Notes under the pieces: generated by a model
Seen by the model: only the letters and a program-made list of their open reading frames with translations
Told to the model about the DNA's origin: nothing
Database searches by the model: none
Made by a program: the position numbers and the translations under genes
Origin: Bacteroidales bacterium
Lineage (GTDB): Bacteria; Bacteroidota; Bacteroidia; Bacteroidales; F082
Assembly: GCA_014860665.1 (NCBI GenBank)
Contig: JACZJI010000009.1
Location: 1 to 59,814, forward strand
DNA length: 59,814 bases
Direction of reading: 5' to 3'
In this document: positions 51,768 to 59,814 of the stretch, one piece after another
Layout: each line of letters starts with the position of its first letter
How positions within the stretch are numbered: position 1 is the stretch's first letter

Positions 51768-53423
51768 TTATCTTTTATTATCAATTTTCACATACTCGAG
51801 ATTCAGAAGGTTTATGGGATTTAGTGTCATTCCCTCGACCCGCTTTTGAATAAACCTTAAAGCTTCATCATAATACAAAATCGCCACCGGTGCCTGTTGC
51901 ATTACCATGCTATCCATTTCGCGATACAGTTTCTCCCTTTTTCTCTCGTTGATGACAGAAAGAGACTTTTGATACAGAACATCAAACTTTGGGTCATAGA
52001 AATGTGTATAATTTGGTCCGTCAGGAGTGAAATTTTTTGAATAAAACAATGACAGATAATTTTCTGCATCCGGATAATCGGCAATCCATGATGCTCTAAA
52101 AAACACCAGTTTTGCCTGGGCCTTCATCTCTCGCAAACTTCCGGGAGGCATAATGTTAAGACGAATATCAAAACCAATATCGTCAAGCTGTGATTGAACA
52201 AATTTGCACAAATCAAGATAATCTGAAGTTGTAGCCAATGTGATAGGAGGCATTCGATTTTTCGGGCCAAAACCTGCTTCCTTCAAGAGCAGTTTTGCCT
52301 TTTCGGGATTGTACAAATATCCGTAATCTGCATTTGGATTGTAAGCTGGTAAGCCTGCTGGAATAATTCCCTTATTTCCAGGAATTCCGATGCCATTTCG
52401 TAGAAATTTTATCATCTTCACCCGGTCAATCCCATAATTAATCGCCTGTCTTACTGCTTTTAATCTTAAGGGACTATTTTTAACAATCTGCAAACTGGTA
52501 TCTACCATCATCCCAAGATATTCAGTGTTCAGGTATGGCATTTTCATCAAGCGGATATTCTTTCTGTATTTGGAGCGCAACTCCCCGGTACGTGTCAGAA
52601 TTTCATCGCGATATGAAGGCGCAATTCCTGAAATAAAATCCAGTTTCCCTTTTGTAAATTCTAAAAATGCAGTCATCTTATCTGCCAGAAAAGTGATGGC
52701 TACTGCATCCAGATAAGGTAACCTGTTTCCGGCGCTATCGAATTCAAAATAATCCGGATTTTTCTGCAACACCATTTCCACATTCTCCACCCAGTTTTTT
52801 AAGAAGAATGGTCCAGTTCCCACAGGATGCTTTCTGAAATCCTGTCCATAATATTGGATAGCTTCACGAGGTATCACTGAGCAGTATTTCATAGTAAGGA
52901 TGCCCAAAAACGGAGGAAACGGTTTTTTCAATCTAATTTGTAAAGTCGTATCGTTGATAGCTTCAAATGCTTTACGTCCATTTGCATCAGCCACATCATC
53001 AAAAACCCAGCTTCCTGGAGAAGCAGTTTTAGGTTTGACAAGGCGCTGAAAGCTGTACACAAAATCTGAAGCTACTACCTTTCGTTTTTTGCCCTTAAAG
53101 ACAGAATCATTATGGAAGTATACGTCATTTCTTAAATCAAATGTATAAATCTTCCCATCATCTGAAACTTTCCAACTTTTGGCAATGGATGGCTTGACGT
53201 GCAAACTGTCATCAAGCTTAACAAGTCCGTTGTAAAGCTGATTACAAACCCAGATATGTGCCTGATCACGGGCAAAAGCGGGGTCAAGATTTACGATCTC
53301 GGTAGGAGAATTATAATAAAAAATCTGTTTCCCTGGATGGGTATGCGATGTATTATGGCAAGCTCCAAGAATTCCCGCCATCACCAAAAGCCATAAATAA
53401 TTCAGGAATTTTTTGCTATTCAT
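51768..53423 (-). CDS. ABC transporter substrate-binding lipoprotein (oligopeptide family 5)
   Basis: A 551-residue DppA/OppA-type solute-binding lipoprotein with lipobox GILGAC (Cys 22). Family motifs include IVNLDPAFARDQ near 43, YTFDLRNDVYFHNDSVF near 93, HPVGTGPFFLKNW near 199, RQAINYGIDRVKMIKF near 325 and PDAENYLSLFYSKN near 447. It would deliver peptides or another solute to an ABC permease. No permease or ATPase genes lie next to it, so it works with a transporter encoded elsewhere or has a different role. Confidence 0.88.
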   Translation of the reverse strand: MNSKKFLNYLWLLVMAGILGACHNTSHTHPGKQIFYYNSPTEIVNLDPAFARDQAHIWVCNQLYNGLVKLDDSLHVKPSIAKSWKVSDDGKIYTFDLRNDVYFHNDSVFKGKKRKVVASDFVYSFQRLVKPKTASPGSWVFDDVADANGRKAFEAINDTTLQIRLKKPFPPFLGILTMKYCSVIPREAIQYYGQDFRKHPVGTGPFFLKNWVENVEMVLQKNPDYFEFDSAGNRLPYLDAVAITFLADKMTAFLEFTKGKLDFISGIAPSYRDEILTRTGELRSKYRKNIRLMKMPYLNTEYLGMMVDTSLQIVKNSPLRLKAVRQAINYGIDRVKMIKFLRNGIGIPGNKGIIPAGLPAYNPNADYGYLYNPEKAKLLLKEAGFGPKNRMPPITLATTSDYLDLCKFVQSQLDDIGFDIRLNIMPPGSLREMKAQAKLVFFRASWIADYPDAENYLSLFYSKNFTPDGPNYTHFYDPKFDVLYQKSLSVINERKREKLYREMDSMVMQQAPVAILYYDEALRFIQKRVEGMTLNPINLLNLEYVKIDNKR

Positions 53424-53538
53424 GACTCAGTAAGTTAAAAGGGAACAGCTTCATGGATTCATTTTTCCACGAAAATAAAAAATAATAAAGCTTAACCGTT
53501 ATCCGGAAAATGTATCATTCTATTTCAGAAAAGTATTC

Positions 53539-55980
53539 TTAAAAAGCAACTGGATTTTTGACTTTCTCATTGAGCAAGGCAAAATCTAAAACTTCCAGCA
53601 TGTTTTGTACATACTTAAAGGTCAAGCCTTCTATATAGCGATCCGGGATTTCAGCAATATCGCTTTCATTTTCTGCTGACAAAAGAATCGTGTTAATGTT
53701 CGCTCTCTTTGCAGCCAATATCTTTTCTTTTATACCACCTACAGGCATCACTTTCCCACGAAGTGTAATCTCACCGGTCATCGCCATTTTGTCTTTCACT
53801 TTTCGTTGGGTAAACGCTGAAGCCAACGCTGTCAGCATAGTTACACCGGCAGACGGACCGTCTTTTGGGGTGGCTCCTTCCGGAACGTGGATATGAACAT
53901 TCCAATTATCGAAAACATCAGAATTAATATCAAGATAAGAAGCATGAGCTTTCAAGTATTCATAAGCCAGCGAGGCGGATTCTTTCATGACATCGCCCAG
54001 ATTCCCTGTCAGTTTTAAGTGGCCCTTTCCCTTGCTCAAACTCACCTCAACAAACAAAATCTCACCACCAACCCGTGTCCAGGCAAGACCAGTCACCACA
54101 CCAGCCACATCATTATTTATCAGACTTTCTTTATGAAAATGTGGTTTCCCCAAAATAGAAGTCAAATCCTCCGGCTTAATTTTTGGCTCATAAGGTTCAT
54201 CCATGGCAATGAACTTTGCCCTATTCCTGATGACCTTGGCAATCTGTTTTTCCAGAAGACGAACTCCGGCTTCCCGGGTATAATTCTGAATGATGGCTTC
54301 AACTGTTTTCTTCGGAAATGAAAGTTGCGACTTTTTGATTCCGTTTTCTTTAAACTCCTTAGGAATCAGATGTATTTTTGCTATTTCAAGCTTTTCTTCC
54401 ATCAGATAACCACTCAGGTCAATCACTTCCATACGATCCTGCAATGCTGGATGTACTGTTGAAAGTGTATTTGCTGTGGCAATGAACATCACCTTTGAAA
54501 GGTCATATTCAAGCTCCAGAAAATTATCATAGAACGTACTATTTTGTTCAGGATCTAAAATTTCAAGTAATGCTGATTGTGGGTCACCATTGAAATTCTT
54601 CCCTCCTACCTTATCAATCTCATCCAGCATAAAAACAGGATTGGAAGACTGAACTTTCTTCAAACTCTGAATAATCCGGCCCGGCATAGCTCCAATATAA
54701 GTCTTACGATGTCCACGAAGCTCAGATTCATCACTCAATCCACCCAGTGACATACGCACATACTTACGTTGCAGGGCACGAGCAATTGATTTTCCAAGTG
54801 AAGTTTTCCCAACCCCCGGAGGGCCAACAAAGCAAAGGATTGGTGCTTTCATATCGTTTTTGAGTTTCAGCACCGCCAGATATTCTATAATCCGCTCTTT
54901 TATCTTTTCCAACCCATAATGGTCTGTATCCAAAACTTTTCTTGCATGTTTCAGATCGAGATTATCCTGAGTGTACTCATTCCATGGCAAGTCAACCATT
55001 AATTCAAGATAGTTGAGTTGAATGGAGTATTCGGCTGCATTGGGATTCATTCGTTGTAATCGTGAAAATGCTTCCCGAAAAGTATCATTCACTTCTTTCG
55101 ACCATTTTTTATCACCAGCTTTTTCAGTAAGCCGCATGAGTTCCTGATCATGGGGTCCTCCTCCCAATTCTTCCTGAATAGTTTTAAGCTGTTGATTCAA
55201 AAGAAAATCCCGCTGCTGTTTATCCATATCCACTTTCACCTTTTTCTGGATTTGATTTTTCAGTTCCAGCAGCTGCAACTCTTTGGTAAGTGTTTCAAGC
55301 ACTTTATGCGCCCGTTCTTCAATATTCTTCATTTCCAGAAGCGCCTGTTTTTCTTCACTGGTAACATTAAGATTTGAAGATACAAAATTCACCATGAAAC
55401 CGGCACTTTCAATATTGTTGATAGCAAAGACTGCATCCGAAGGAATTGAAGGTGATTTTTCAATTATCTGAACAGACAGATCCTTAATACTAGAGATTAA
55501 AGCATTAAAATTGTCAGTGTCGGGAGTTTTTTCTTTTTGGGCATAGGTTTTAACGCTAGCAAAGAAATAAGGCTCATCGCTAAGCATTTCCAATATCTCA
55601 AACCGCTTTTTCCCCTGAATAATAGCAGTAGTATTACCATCAGGCATTTGAAGGATTTTGATAATACGAGCTACTGTACCCACTTTATTCAAATCCTCTG
55701 CCTTAGGATCGTCAACACTTGCGTCTTTCTGAGCCACAACACCAATTATGTTATTTCCCTTATATGCATCGCGAAGTAATTTGATAGATTTGTCACGACC
55801 AGCCGTGATTGGAATTACCACGCCAGGAAACAGAACCGTGTTCCGTACTGGCAATATGGGTAATTCATCAGGAATCTCCTCTTCGTTCATCATTTGCTCA
55901 TCTTCTGCAGAGAGCAAAGGAAAAAACTCAGTATCAGGGTTCATTATCTCTTGTAATGAAAATATATTTTCTAACGTCAT
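53539..55980 (-). CDS. lon: ATP-dependent Lon protease
   Basis: Cytoplasmic protease that degrades misfolded and regulatory proteins. At 813 residues it has the usual layout: an N-terminal substrate domain (PILPVRNTVLFPGVVIPI near 40), coiled coil, an AAA module with Walker A GPPGVGKTSLGKS near 385 and FMLDEIDKVG near 447, then the protease domain. There the catalytic Ser is in TPKDGPSAGVTM (near 707) and the Lys in GIKEKILAAKRA (near 750). It starts with about 35 residues of acidic leader before the Lon domain. I could not identify its promoter in the 236 bases upstream (55981-56216), which hold no other feature I can support. Confidence 0.96.
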   Translation of the reverse strand: MTLENIFSLQEIMNPDTEFFPLLSAEDEQMMNEEEIPDELPILPVRNTVLFPGVVIPITAGRDKSIKLLRDAYKGNNIIGVVAQKDASVDDPKAEDLNKVGTVARIIKILQMPDGNTTAIIQGKKRFEILEMLSDEPYFFASVKTYAQKEKTPDTDNFNALISSIKDLSVQIIEKSPSIPSDAVFAINNIESAGFMVNFVSSNLNVTSEEKQALLEMKNIEERAHKVLETLTKELQLLELKNQIQKKVKVDMDKQQRDFLLNQQLKTIQEELGGGPHDQELMRLTEKAGDKKWSKEVNDTFREAFSRLQRMNPNAAEYSIQLNYLELMVDLPWNEYTQDNLDLKHARKVLDTDHYGLEKIKERIIEYLAVLKLKNDMKAPILCFVGPPGVGKTSLGKSIARALQRKYVRMSLGGLSDESELRGHRKTYIGAMPGRIIQSLKKVQSSNPVFMLDEIDKVGGKNFNGDPQSALLEILDPEQNSTFYDNFLELEYDLSKVMFIATANTLSTVHPALQDRMEVIDLSGYLMEEKLEIAKIHLIPKEFKENGIKKSQLSFPKKTVEAIIQNYTREAGVRLLEKQIAKVIRNRAKFIAMDEPYEPKIKPEDLTSILGKPHFHKESLINNDVAGVVTGLAWTRVGGEILFVEVSLSKGKGHLKLTGNLGDVMKESASLAYEYLKAHASYLDINSDVFDNWNVHIHVPEGATPKDGPSAGVTMLTALASAFTQRKVKDKMAMTGEITLRGKVMPVGGIKEKILAAKRANINTILLSAENESDIAEIPDRYIEGLTFKYVQNMLEVLDFALLNEKVKNPVAF

Positions 55981-56216
55981 TTCTCAGTCAAAATGTCAGC
56001 CTTTGAAAAATTTATTCGGCTGAATTATTAATAATAATTTTTTAATACACTGATATTCTTACACCTAAAAGAAATAGGCTTTAAAGAAAAATATCGTAAA
56101 TAAGAAAGCTACAATTAACGCACCATTAAACTAATAAGGTAACAATTTGTCAGTATCATTCATTTCAGGAGAAACGAAGACTTCTCAAAAAAGTATCAAA
56201 TGCAGATGAAGAGATC

Positions 56217-57395
56217 CTAGTTTTCAGCTTTAGGAAAGGTCATTTCATAAAGATAGGTAAAGATATTCTTTTCCACATCATCGAAAACTTTGTTCCTTCT
56301 TTTGAAAACAACAGATGCCACCTCAAAAGCCTTATCTAACTTAAAACGGCTCATTCCTGATTTACCACCCCAGGAAAAGGATGGCACAAAATTGCGAAGA
56401 TATCCTTCCCCAAAAACATTGGCGCTAACTCCTACAACAGTTCCTGTATTAAACATAGTATTGATGCCGCTTTTCGAATGGTCGCCCATCATCAGGCCGC
56501 AAAACTGCTGGCCGGTATTTTCAAATCGTCCTGTAGAATATGACCATAATTTTACCATGTCATAGGTGTTTTTCAGGTTGGAAACGTTGGTATCAGCCCC
56601 CAGATTACACCACTCACCCAGAACCGAATTACCGAGAAAACCGTCATGAGCTTTATTTGAATAACCAAAAATCACCGAATTACTTACTTCACCCCCTACT
56701 TTTGAATGTGGCCCAATGGTAGTTCCTGTATATATTTTGGCATCCATTTTTACCAGAGAATGTTCGCACAAGGCAAATGGCCCACGGATTTTTGCACCTT
56801 CCATTACTTCAGAATCTTTTCCTAAGTAAACCGGGCCATCATGAGTATTGAAAATAGCGAATTCCGATTTCGCACCTTCTTCCAGAAAAATCAACGAAGG
56901 ATCGCCATTTATGAAGTTGGTTGAACTCAAAGGCTGTGACTTTCTGCCATTTGTCAGCATTTCAAAATCCTGATGTATTGCTTGATGGTTTTTGGCATAA
57001 ATATCCCATAAATTCGCTACCTGAAACAAAGCTCCTTTATATTCTACAGTCTTTCCAGCAAGTACCCTTTTCTCGATTTTTTTTGCACTCAGAAAAGAGG
57101 CAATTGTCAGATCACCACATTTTAGAGATTCACCTTCTTTTAATTTTTTTATCTCATCAACAAGATGAACATCGGGAATTATCGAACCATCTATCAGTAT
57201 ATTCTCTGCTTCAGTTTTAAGCGGATATTTTTGCGATAGATAATCCTGCGTAAAAGAAGATGTATTTGTCTTTAGTAAGAACTCCCATTTTTCTCTAATA
57301 GTCAGAATTCCAATTCGGATATCGGCTACGGGTCTGGTAAATGTAAACGGGAGCAATCTGTCCCGGGTCACCCCATCGGATAAGATAAAATTCAT
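56217..57395 (-). CDS. GlmU-like sugar nucleotidyltransferase with left-handed helix
   Basis: A 392-residue protein of the Bacteroidota GlmU-like family. The N-terminus MNFILSDGVTRDRLLPFTF stands where true GlmU has LAAGxGTRM, so the nucleotide loop is altered. The C-terminal part is a hexapeptide-repeat left-handed beta helix (KIYTGTTIGPHSKVGG, SNSVIFGYSNKAHDGFLG, GEWCNLGADTNVSNL), with DHSKSGINTMFNTGTVVG near the end, as in acetyl- or nucleotidyltransferases. The likely role is sugar-nucleotide synthesis for cell wall or surface glycans; the reaction is not proven. Confidence 0.78.
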   Translation of the reverse strand: MNFILSDGVTRDRLLPFTFTRPVADIRIGILTIREKWEFLLKTNTSSFTQDYLSQKYPLKTEAENILIDGSIIPDVHLVDEIKKLKEGESLKCGDLTIASFLSAKKIEKRVLAGKTVEYKGALFQVANLWDIYAKNHQAIHQDFEMLTNGRKSQPLSSTNFINGDPSLIFLEEGAKSEFAIFNTHDGPVYLGKDSEVMEGAKIRGPFALCEHSLVKMDAKIYTGTTIGPHSKVGGEVSNSVIFGYSNKAHDGFLGNSVLGEWCNLGADTNVSNLKNTYDMVKLWSYSTGRFENTGQQFCGLMMGDHSKSGINTMFNTGTVVGVSANVFGEGYLRNFVPSFSWGGKSGMSRFKLDKAFEVASVVFKRRNKVFDDVEKNIFTYLYEMTFPKAEN

Positions 57396-57488
57396 GCGGT
57401 TTTCTTTTGATTCAGGTTGGCTAAATTACTAATTTCCCCAAAGAAATAGCGACTAGAATTCATAGTTCGTTTTAAATAAGCTCACAGC

Positions 57489-57518
57489 AAAAAAGGCCAT
57501 CTGAAACCAGACAGCCTT
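57489..57518 (-). terminator. rpmE terminator
   Basis: On the minus strand an 11-pair stem (57518-57508 with 57503-57493, two G-U) is followed by a T-run. Confidence 0.65.
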
Positions 57519-57547
57519 TATTATTTTAAAAAATCTTTTCTGTTCGA

Positions 57548-57814
57548 TTATTTTTTCTTGTTTTCCTCGAATTTTTTGTAGCGGTTGCGGAATTTATCCA
57601 CACGACCAGCGGTATCAACAAGTTTCATCTTACCTGTGAAGAAGGGATGTGAAGTATGGGAAATTTCCAATTTTACCAACGGGTATTCATTACCATCTTC
57701 CCATTCAATAGTTTCTTTAGTGTTAACGGTTGACTTGGTAAGAAACGCGTAATCATTAGACATATCTTTAAAAACAACAAGTCTGTAATTCTTGGGATGA
57801 ATATCTTTTTTCAT
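57548..57814 (-). CDS. rpmE2: 50S ribosomal protein L31, type B
   Basis: Large-subunit protein of 88 residues from the ATG at 57814 ([17 protein letters not shown]). It shows the type B pattern without the zinc-binding cysteines: [40 protein letters not shown]. The open frame continues upstream to 57931, but those 39 codons are unlike L31 and the -7 box at 57848-57855 lies inside them. Loss of the cysteine ligands is typical of paralogues that spare zinc, but this is also the common single form in many Bacteroidota. Confidence 0.95.
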   Translation of the reverse strand: MKKDIHPKNYRLVVFKDMSNDYAFLTKSTVNTKETIEWEDGNEYPLVKLEISHTSHPFFTGKMKLVDTAGRVDKFRNRYKKFEENKKK

Positions 57815-57847
57815 TTTTCTAATTTTTCCTGTTCTATTTTGGGGGTG

Positions 57848-57855
57848 CAAAAATA
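57848..57855 (-). promoter_or_regulatory. -7 box of rpmE (TATTTTTG)
   Basis: Exact TAnnTTTG match on the minus strand, 34 bases before ATG 57814. It settles the start codon. Confidence 0.6.
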
Positions 57856-57965
57856 AACCCTTTCCAATTATTTTCCTAACGTTTATCAAAAAATTTTGGC
57901 ATTTTCTATATTTACTTTCTATTAACCCCAAGTTTTAAGTCGCTGTTGAAAAATTTAATCCTGGA

Positions 57966-59027
57966 TCATAAACTTAAAAGAAACTTTAGAGTATCTATCC
58001 CGTCAGCATAATCCCACAATTCAGGCTGCTGACTTCCGCCAAGTTGTATAGTATTGGGAAGTAAATCTGCCTGGGACAAAATGCACTGAATCTGTTCATT
58101 CCGAACCATCAAAGAATTCCTCAAAGCGACTTCAGAAATATAGTATTCGTAATAAAGTACTCCTACCGGCGAAGAAATCTGCTCGTCTTCCACCAGCAAC
58201 AGGTTTCCGGTGTCCAGATGGGGCCGCATATTGACAAGATAAATGGCCTTGTTGTACTCGTAATTATTAAAGTATTTATGATGCTCTGAAATATCAGTTC
58301 TTTTTCCTAACACATTCAACAATGGTTCAAAATCATATCCTTGCGGGACAAAAATTTTGGCAACATTTCTACATCCCAGGCCATAATAGAGAAAAACATC
58401 ATCCAAAAGTGCTTCCAGCTCAGGCTGGCTTTCTTTTCCTGTAAGTACGGCAATACCATTTCTATTTTTACGAATGATGTTCGGGTATTTTCCAAAATAA
58501 AATTCGAAATAACGGGATGTGTTATTACTTCCAGTAGCAATTACCGCATCAAATTTTTTCAGATGATCATTAGTAAAAGTAATGTAAGATTCAAAATCTG
58601 GTTCTATACTCAACAACAAGTTTGCCATGGCTGGCAAAAGTTTGCTATCGTCCGACGACAATCGTGCCAGAATTTTATGTCCGCTAATCAACACGCTGAG
58701 AAAATCATGAAAGCCCACAGCTGGAACATTTCCAGCCATCACCACACCTACCGTTTTAGGTTCCAAAACACCTTCCAAACGATAACCAGAAACCCACTTT
58801 CTCAGCTTATCTTCCCGCAAACTTTCGCCCAATGCCAACAGCGCATGGTAAACCATTCCTTCTTCAAACCATCCATTGTAATTTTTTGCTGATGCTGCCT
58901 CTGCCTTAAGCACTTCTATTTTGTCATTCATGTCCTCAGGGAACCTGACTCCGGCTTCATTTCCAAATGCGTATCGGAGAGCTTTCCCTAAATTCGCGAA
59001 TGCCTGAATTCTCTTTTCTAAATCCAT
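57966..59027 (-). CDS. LuxC-like acyl-CoA reductase
   Basis: Reduces a fatty acyl-CoA or acyl thioester to an aldehyde with NADPH, by family (LuxC, PF05893). At 353 residues it is shorter than LuxC of luminous bacteria (about 480). Motifs include TVGVVMAGNVPAVGFHDFLS near 112, HKILARLSSDDSKLLP near 136, AVIATGSNNTSRYFEFYF near 178, and YYGLGCRNVAKIFVP near 230 with the active-site Cys. No luxD/luxE or luciferase gene is present, so bioluminescence is not implied. The -7 box lies 17 bases before the ATG. It could feed plasmalogen, alkane or signalling metabolism. Confidence 0.8.
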   Translation of the reverse strand: MDLEKRIQAFANLGKALRYAFGNEAGVRFPEDMNDKIEVLKAEAASAKNYNGWFEEGMVYHALLALGESLREDKLRKWVSGYRLEGVLEPKTVGVVMAGNVPAVGFHDFLSVLISGHKILARLSSDDSKLLPAMANLLLSIEPDFESYITFTNDHLKKFDAVIATGSNNTSRYFEFYFGKYPNIIRKNRNGIAVLTGKESQPELEALLDDVFLYYGLGCRNVAKIFVPQGYDFEPLLNVLGKRTDISEHHKYFNNYEYNKAIYLVNMRPHLDTGNLLLVEDEQISSPVGVLYYEYYISEVALRNSLMVRNEQIQCILSQADLLPNTIQLGGSQQPELWDYADGIDTLKFLLSL

Positions 59028-59043
59028 TTGCTGAAATTTTTGG

Positions 59044-59051
59044 CAAAAATA
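59044..59051 (-). promoter_or_regulatory. -7 box of the acyl-CoA reductase gene (TATTTTTG)
   Basis: Exact TAnnTTTG match on the minus strand, 17 bases before ATG 59027. The 5' leader would be only about ten bases. Confidence 0.6.
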
Positions 59052-59104
59052 GCATCATTTAAAATGCAACAGGTCAAAACAGAAGGATTCTCTGTTTTTA
59101 TACT

Positions 59105-59713
59105 TTATAAAGTATAGCCCAGGTAAACGCCAATCATTTTATTATGCGATTGACTGTCGTCGGTCTGAAACCTGGTAGCAGCCACATTTAAACGAAGGTC
59201 TAGTGTCACGAAATGCTTTCCAACCGGCTCCATTAAACCTACACCAATAATTCCACTCAGCTGAGCACGATGCTGGCCTGATGTAATATTTGTAGTAGTT
59301 TTAGCACCATTATTATCGATTGTTTTTTTTGCGTCCAGTAAATAAGAAAAGGACGGTCCGGCATTCAAATGAATTGTCATTTTAGAATTATATGCTTTTC
59401 CAAAAGAAAAATCATAAAGTACAGGCACACTTAAATAATTGAATTTTTGCGTAACACCTGAGCCATGGGTTCCTTCTTCATTATAATTCAACCCGGATTC
59501 CAGCATCATCTTTTTGTTTAGGTTGTAACTTCCTGTAAGGCCAAAATGCCCTTCCACAAGTATATTGCTGTTATCATAATATTCTGCCACACCTGATTGT
59601 ACGGCAAAATTGGCACCAGCCTTTACTCCGTAATGAAATTTCTGAGCCTGAGCAGGTGCACTGAATGTCAGGGCAGCAACCACTAACAAACCAATCATTT
59701 TTAAATTTTTCAT
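59105..59713 (-). CDS. Outer-membrane beta-barrel protein
   Basis: A 202-residue small porin-like protein. The signal peptide ends at APAQAQ near residue 24. The rest alternates aromatic and polar residues, as in eight-strand barrels (FHYGVKAGANFAVQSG, GHFGLTGSYNLNKKMMLESG, LSGIIGVGLMEPVGKHF). It ends with GVYLGYTL, the aromatic-type terminus of outer-membrane proteins. It belongs to the OmpX/PorT-like barrel group. Function unknown. The window ends 101 bases upstream of its start. Confidence 0.82.
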   Translation of the reverse strand: MKNLKMIGLLVVAALTFSAPAQAQKFHYGVKAGANFAVQSGVAEYYDNSNILVEGHFGLTGSYNLNKKMMLESGLNYNEEGTHGSGVTQKFNYLSVPVLYDFSFGKAYNSKMTIHLNAGPSFSYLLDAKKTIDNNGAKTTTNITSGQHRAQLSGIIGVGLMEPVGKHFVTLDLRLNVAATRFQTDDSQSHNKMIGVYLGYTL

Positions 59714-59739
59714 CTTTTAGATTTTTAAGAATTTGTTTT

Positions 59740-59774
59740 ATGGTCAAGCAAATTTTATACCACATTTTGACCAT
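59740..59774. promoter_or_regulatory. Inverted repeat upstream of the barrel gene
   Basis: ATGGTCAA (59740-59747) and TTGACCAT (59767-59774) are exact inverted copies with a 19-base spacer, 27 bases before the ATG at 59713. This may be a regulator site; no clear -7 box is seen. Confidence 0.3.
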
Positions 59775-59814
59775 TTATGTTTTTTAGTTTAATAGAATTA
59801 AAACAATTCTTAAC

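Noticed and set aside
57815..57931. Upstream extension of the L31 gene
   Set aside because: The residues are unlike L31 and the -7 box lies within this stretch.
58341..58892. 183-residue ORF on the plus strand
   Set aside because: It is the antisense shadow of the LuxC-like gene, with a composition unlike real proteins.
57966..59027. Bioluminescence locus
   Set aside because: Only the LuxC-like reductase is present; there is no luciferase, luxD or luxE gene.

Overview
The window comes from a Bacteroidota chromosome. The best fit is a marine or sediment lineage of the Marinilabiliales/Prolixibacteraceae type, but that rank is inference. Supporting signs are many promoters with the Bacteroidota -7 box TAnnTTTG, lipoboxes typical of the phylum, a pectinase with a type IX secretion sorting domain, a LruC-domain lipoprotein, DUF4783 next to nadC, and a glycogen synthase-phosphorylase fusion. 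The sequence is AT-rich, except for one GC-rich tandem-repeat block near 18.3-18.7 kb. No tRNA or rRNA gene was recognised.

Layout, left. Positions 1-980 hold the broken 3' part of an IS110-family transposase, a structured stretch behind it and a long interrupted hairpin. Then come, on the minus strand, ppk1, a RecB/AddA-like helicase-nuclease and a TamB-like protein (the last two translationally coupled). The TamB-like gene abuts the divergent tsaD with no base between the two start codons. A secreted GH28 pectinase and a two-subunit molybdenum hydroxylase follow, then three unrecognised small genes.

Middle. A degenerate 20/21-bp tandem array (18.34-18.69 kb) precedes a leader peptide and terminator/antiterminator pair in front of lysC-lysA. 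Next is a polyamine cluster (arginine decarboxylase-like, agmatinase, deoxyhypusine-synthase homologue). It is followed by a FakA-FakB-type fusion, an ADP-forming acyl-CoA synthetase, an aminotransferase and a LruC lipoprotein. From 32.9 to 42.4 kb lies a glycogen locus: paired LacI-type palindromes, debranching enzyme, GT4 glycosyltransferase, GH57 amylase and a 1405-residue fusion of glycogen synthase (GT3) and glucan phosphorylase (GT35).

Right. Mostly housekeeping: nadC with DUF4783, a short-chain dehydrogenase, a methylmalonyl-CoA-decarboxylase-like enzyme in an operon with a methyltransferase and tex, then trmN-like, rimM, rpsP, an oligopeptide-binding lipoprotein, lon, a GlmU-like protein, rpmE (type B), a LuxC-like acyl-CoA reductase and a small outer-membrane barrel.

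Most of the window is ordinary chromosome. The least explained elements are the 20/21-bp array, the lysC leader, the structured RNA-like segment behind the IS110 remnant, and the double operator in front of the glycogen genes.
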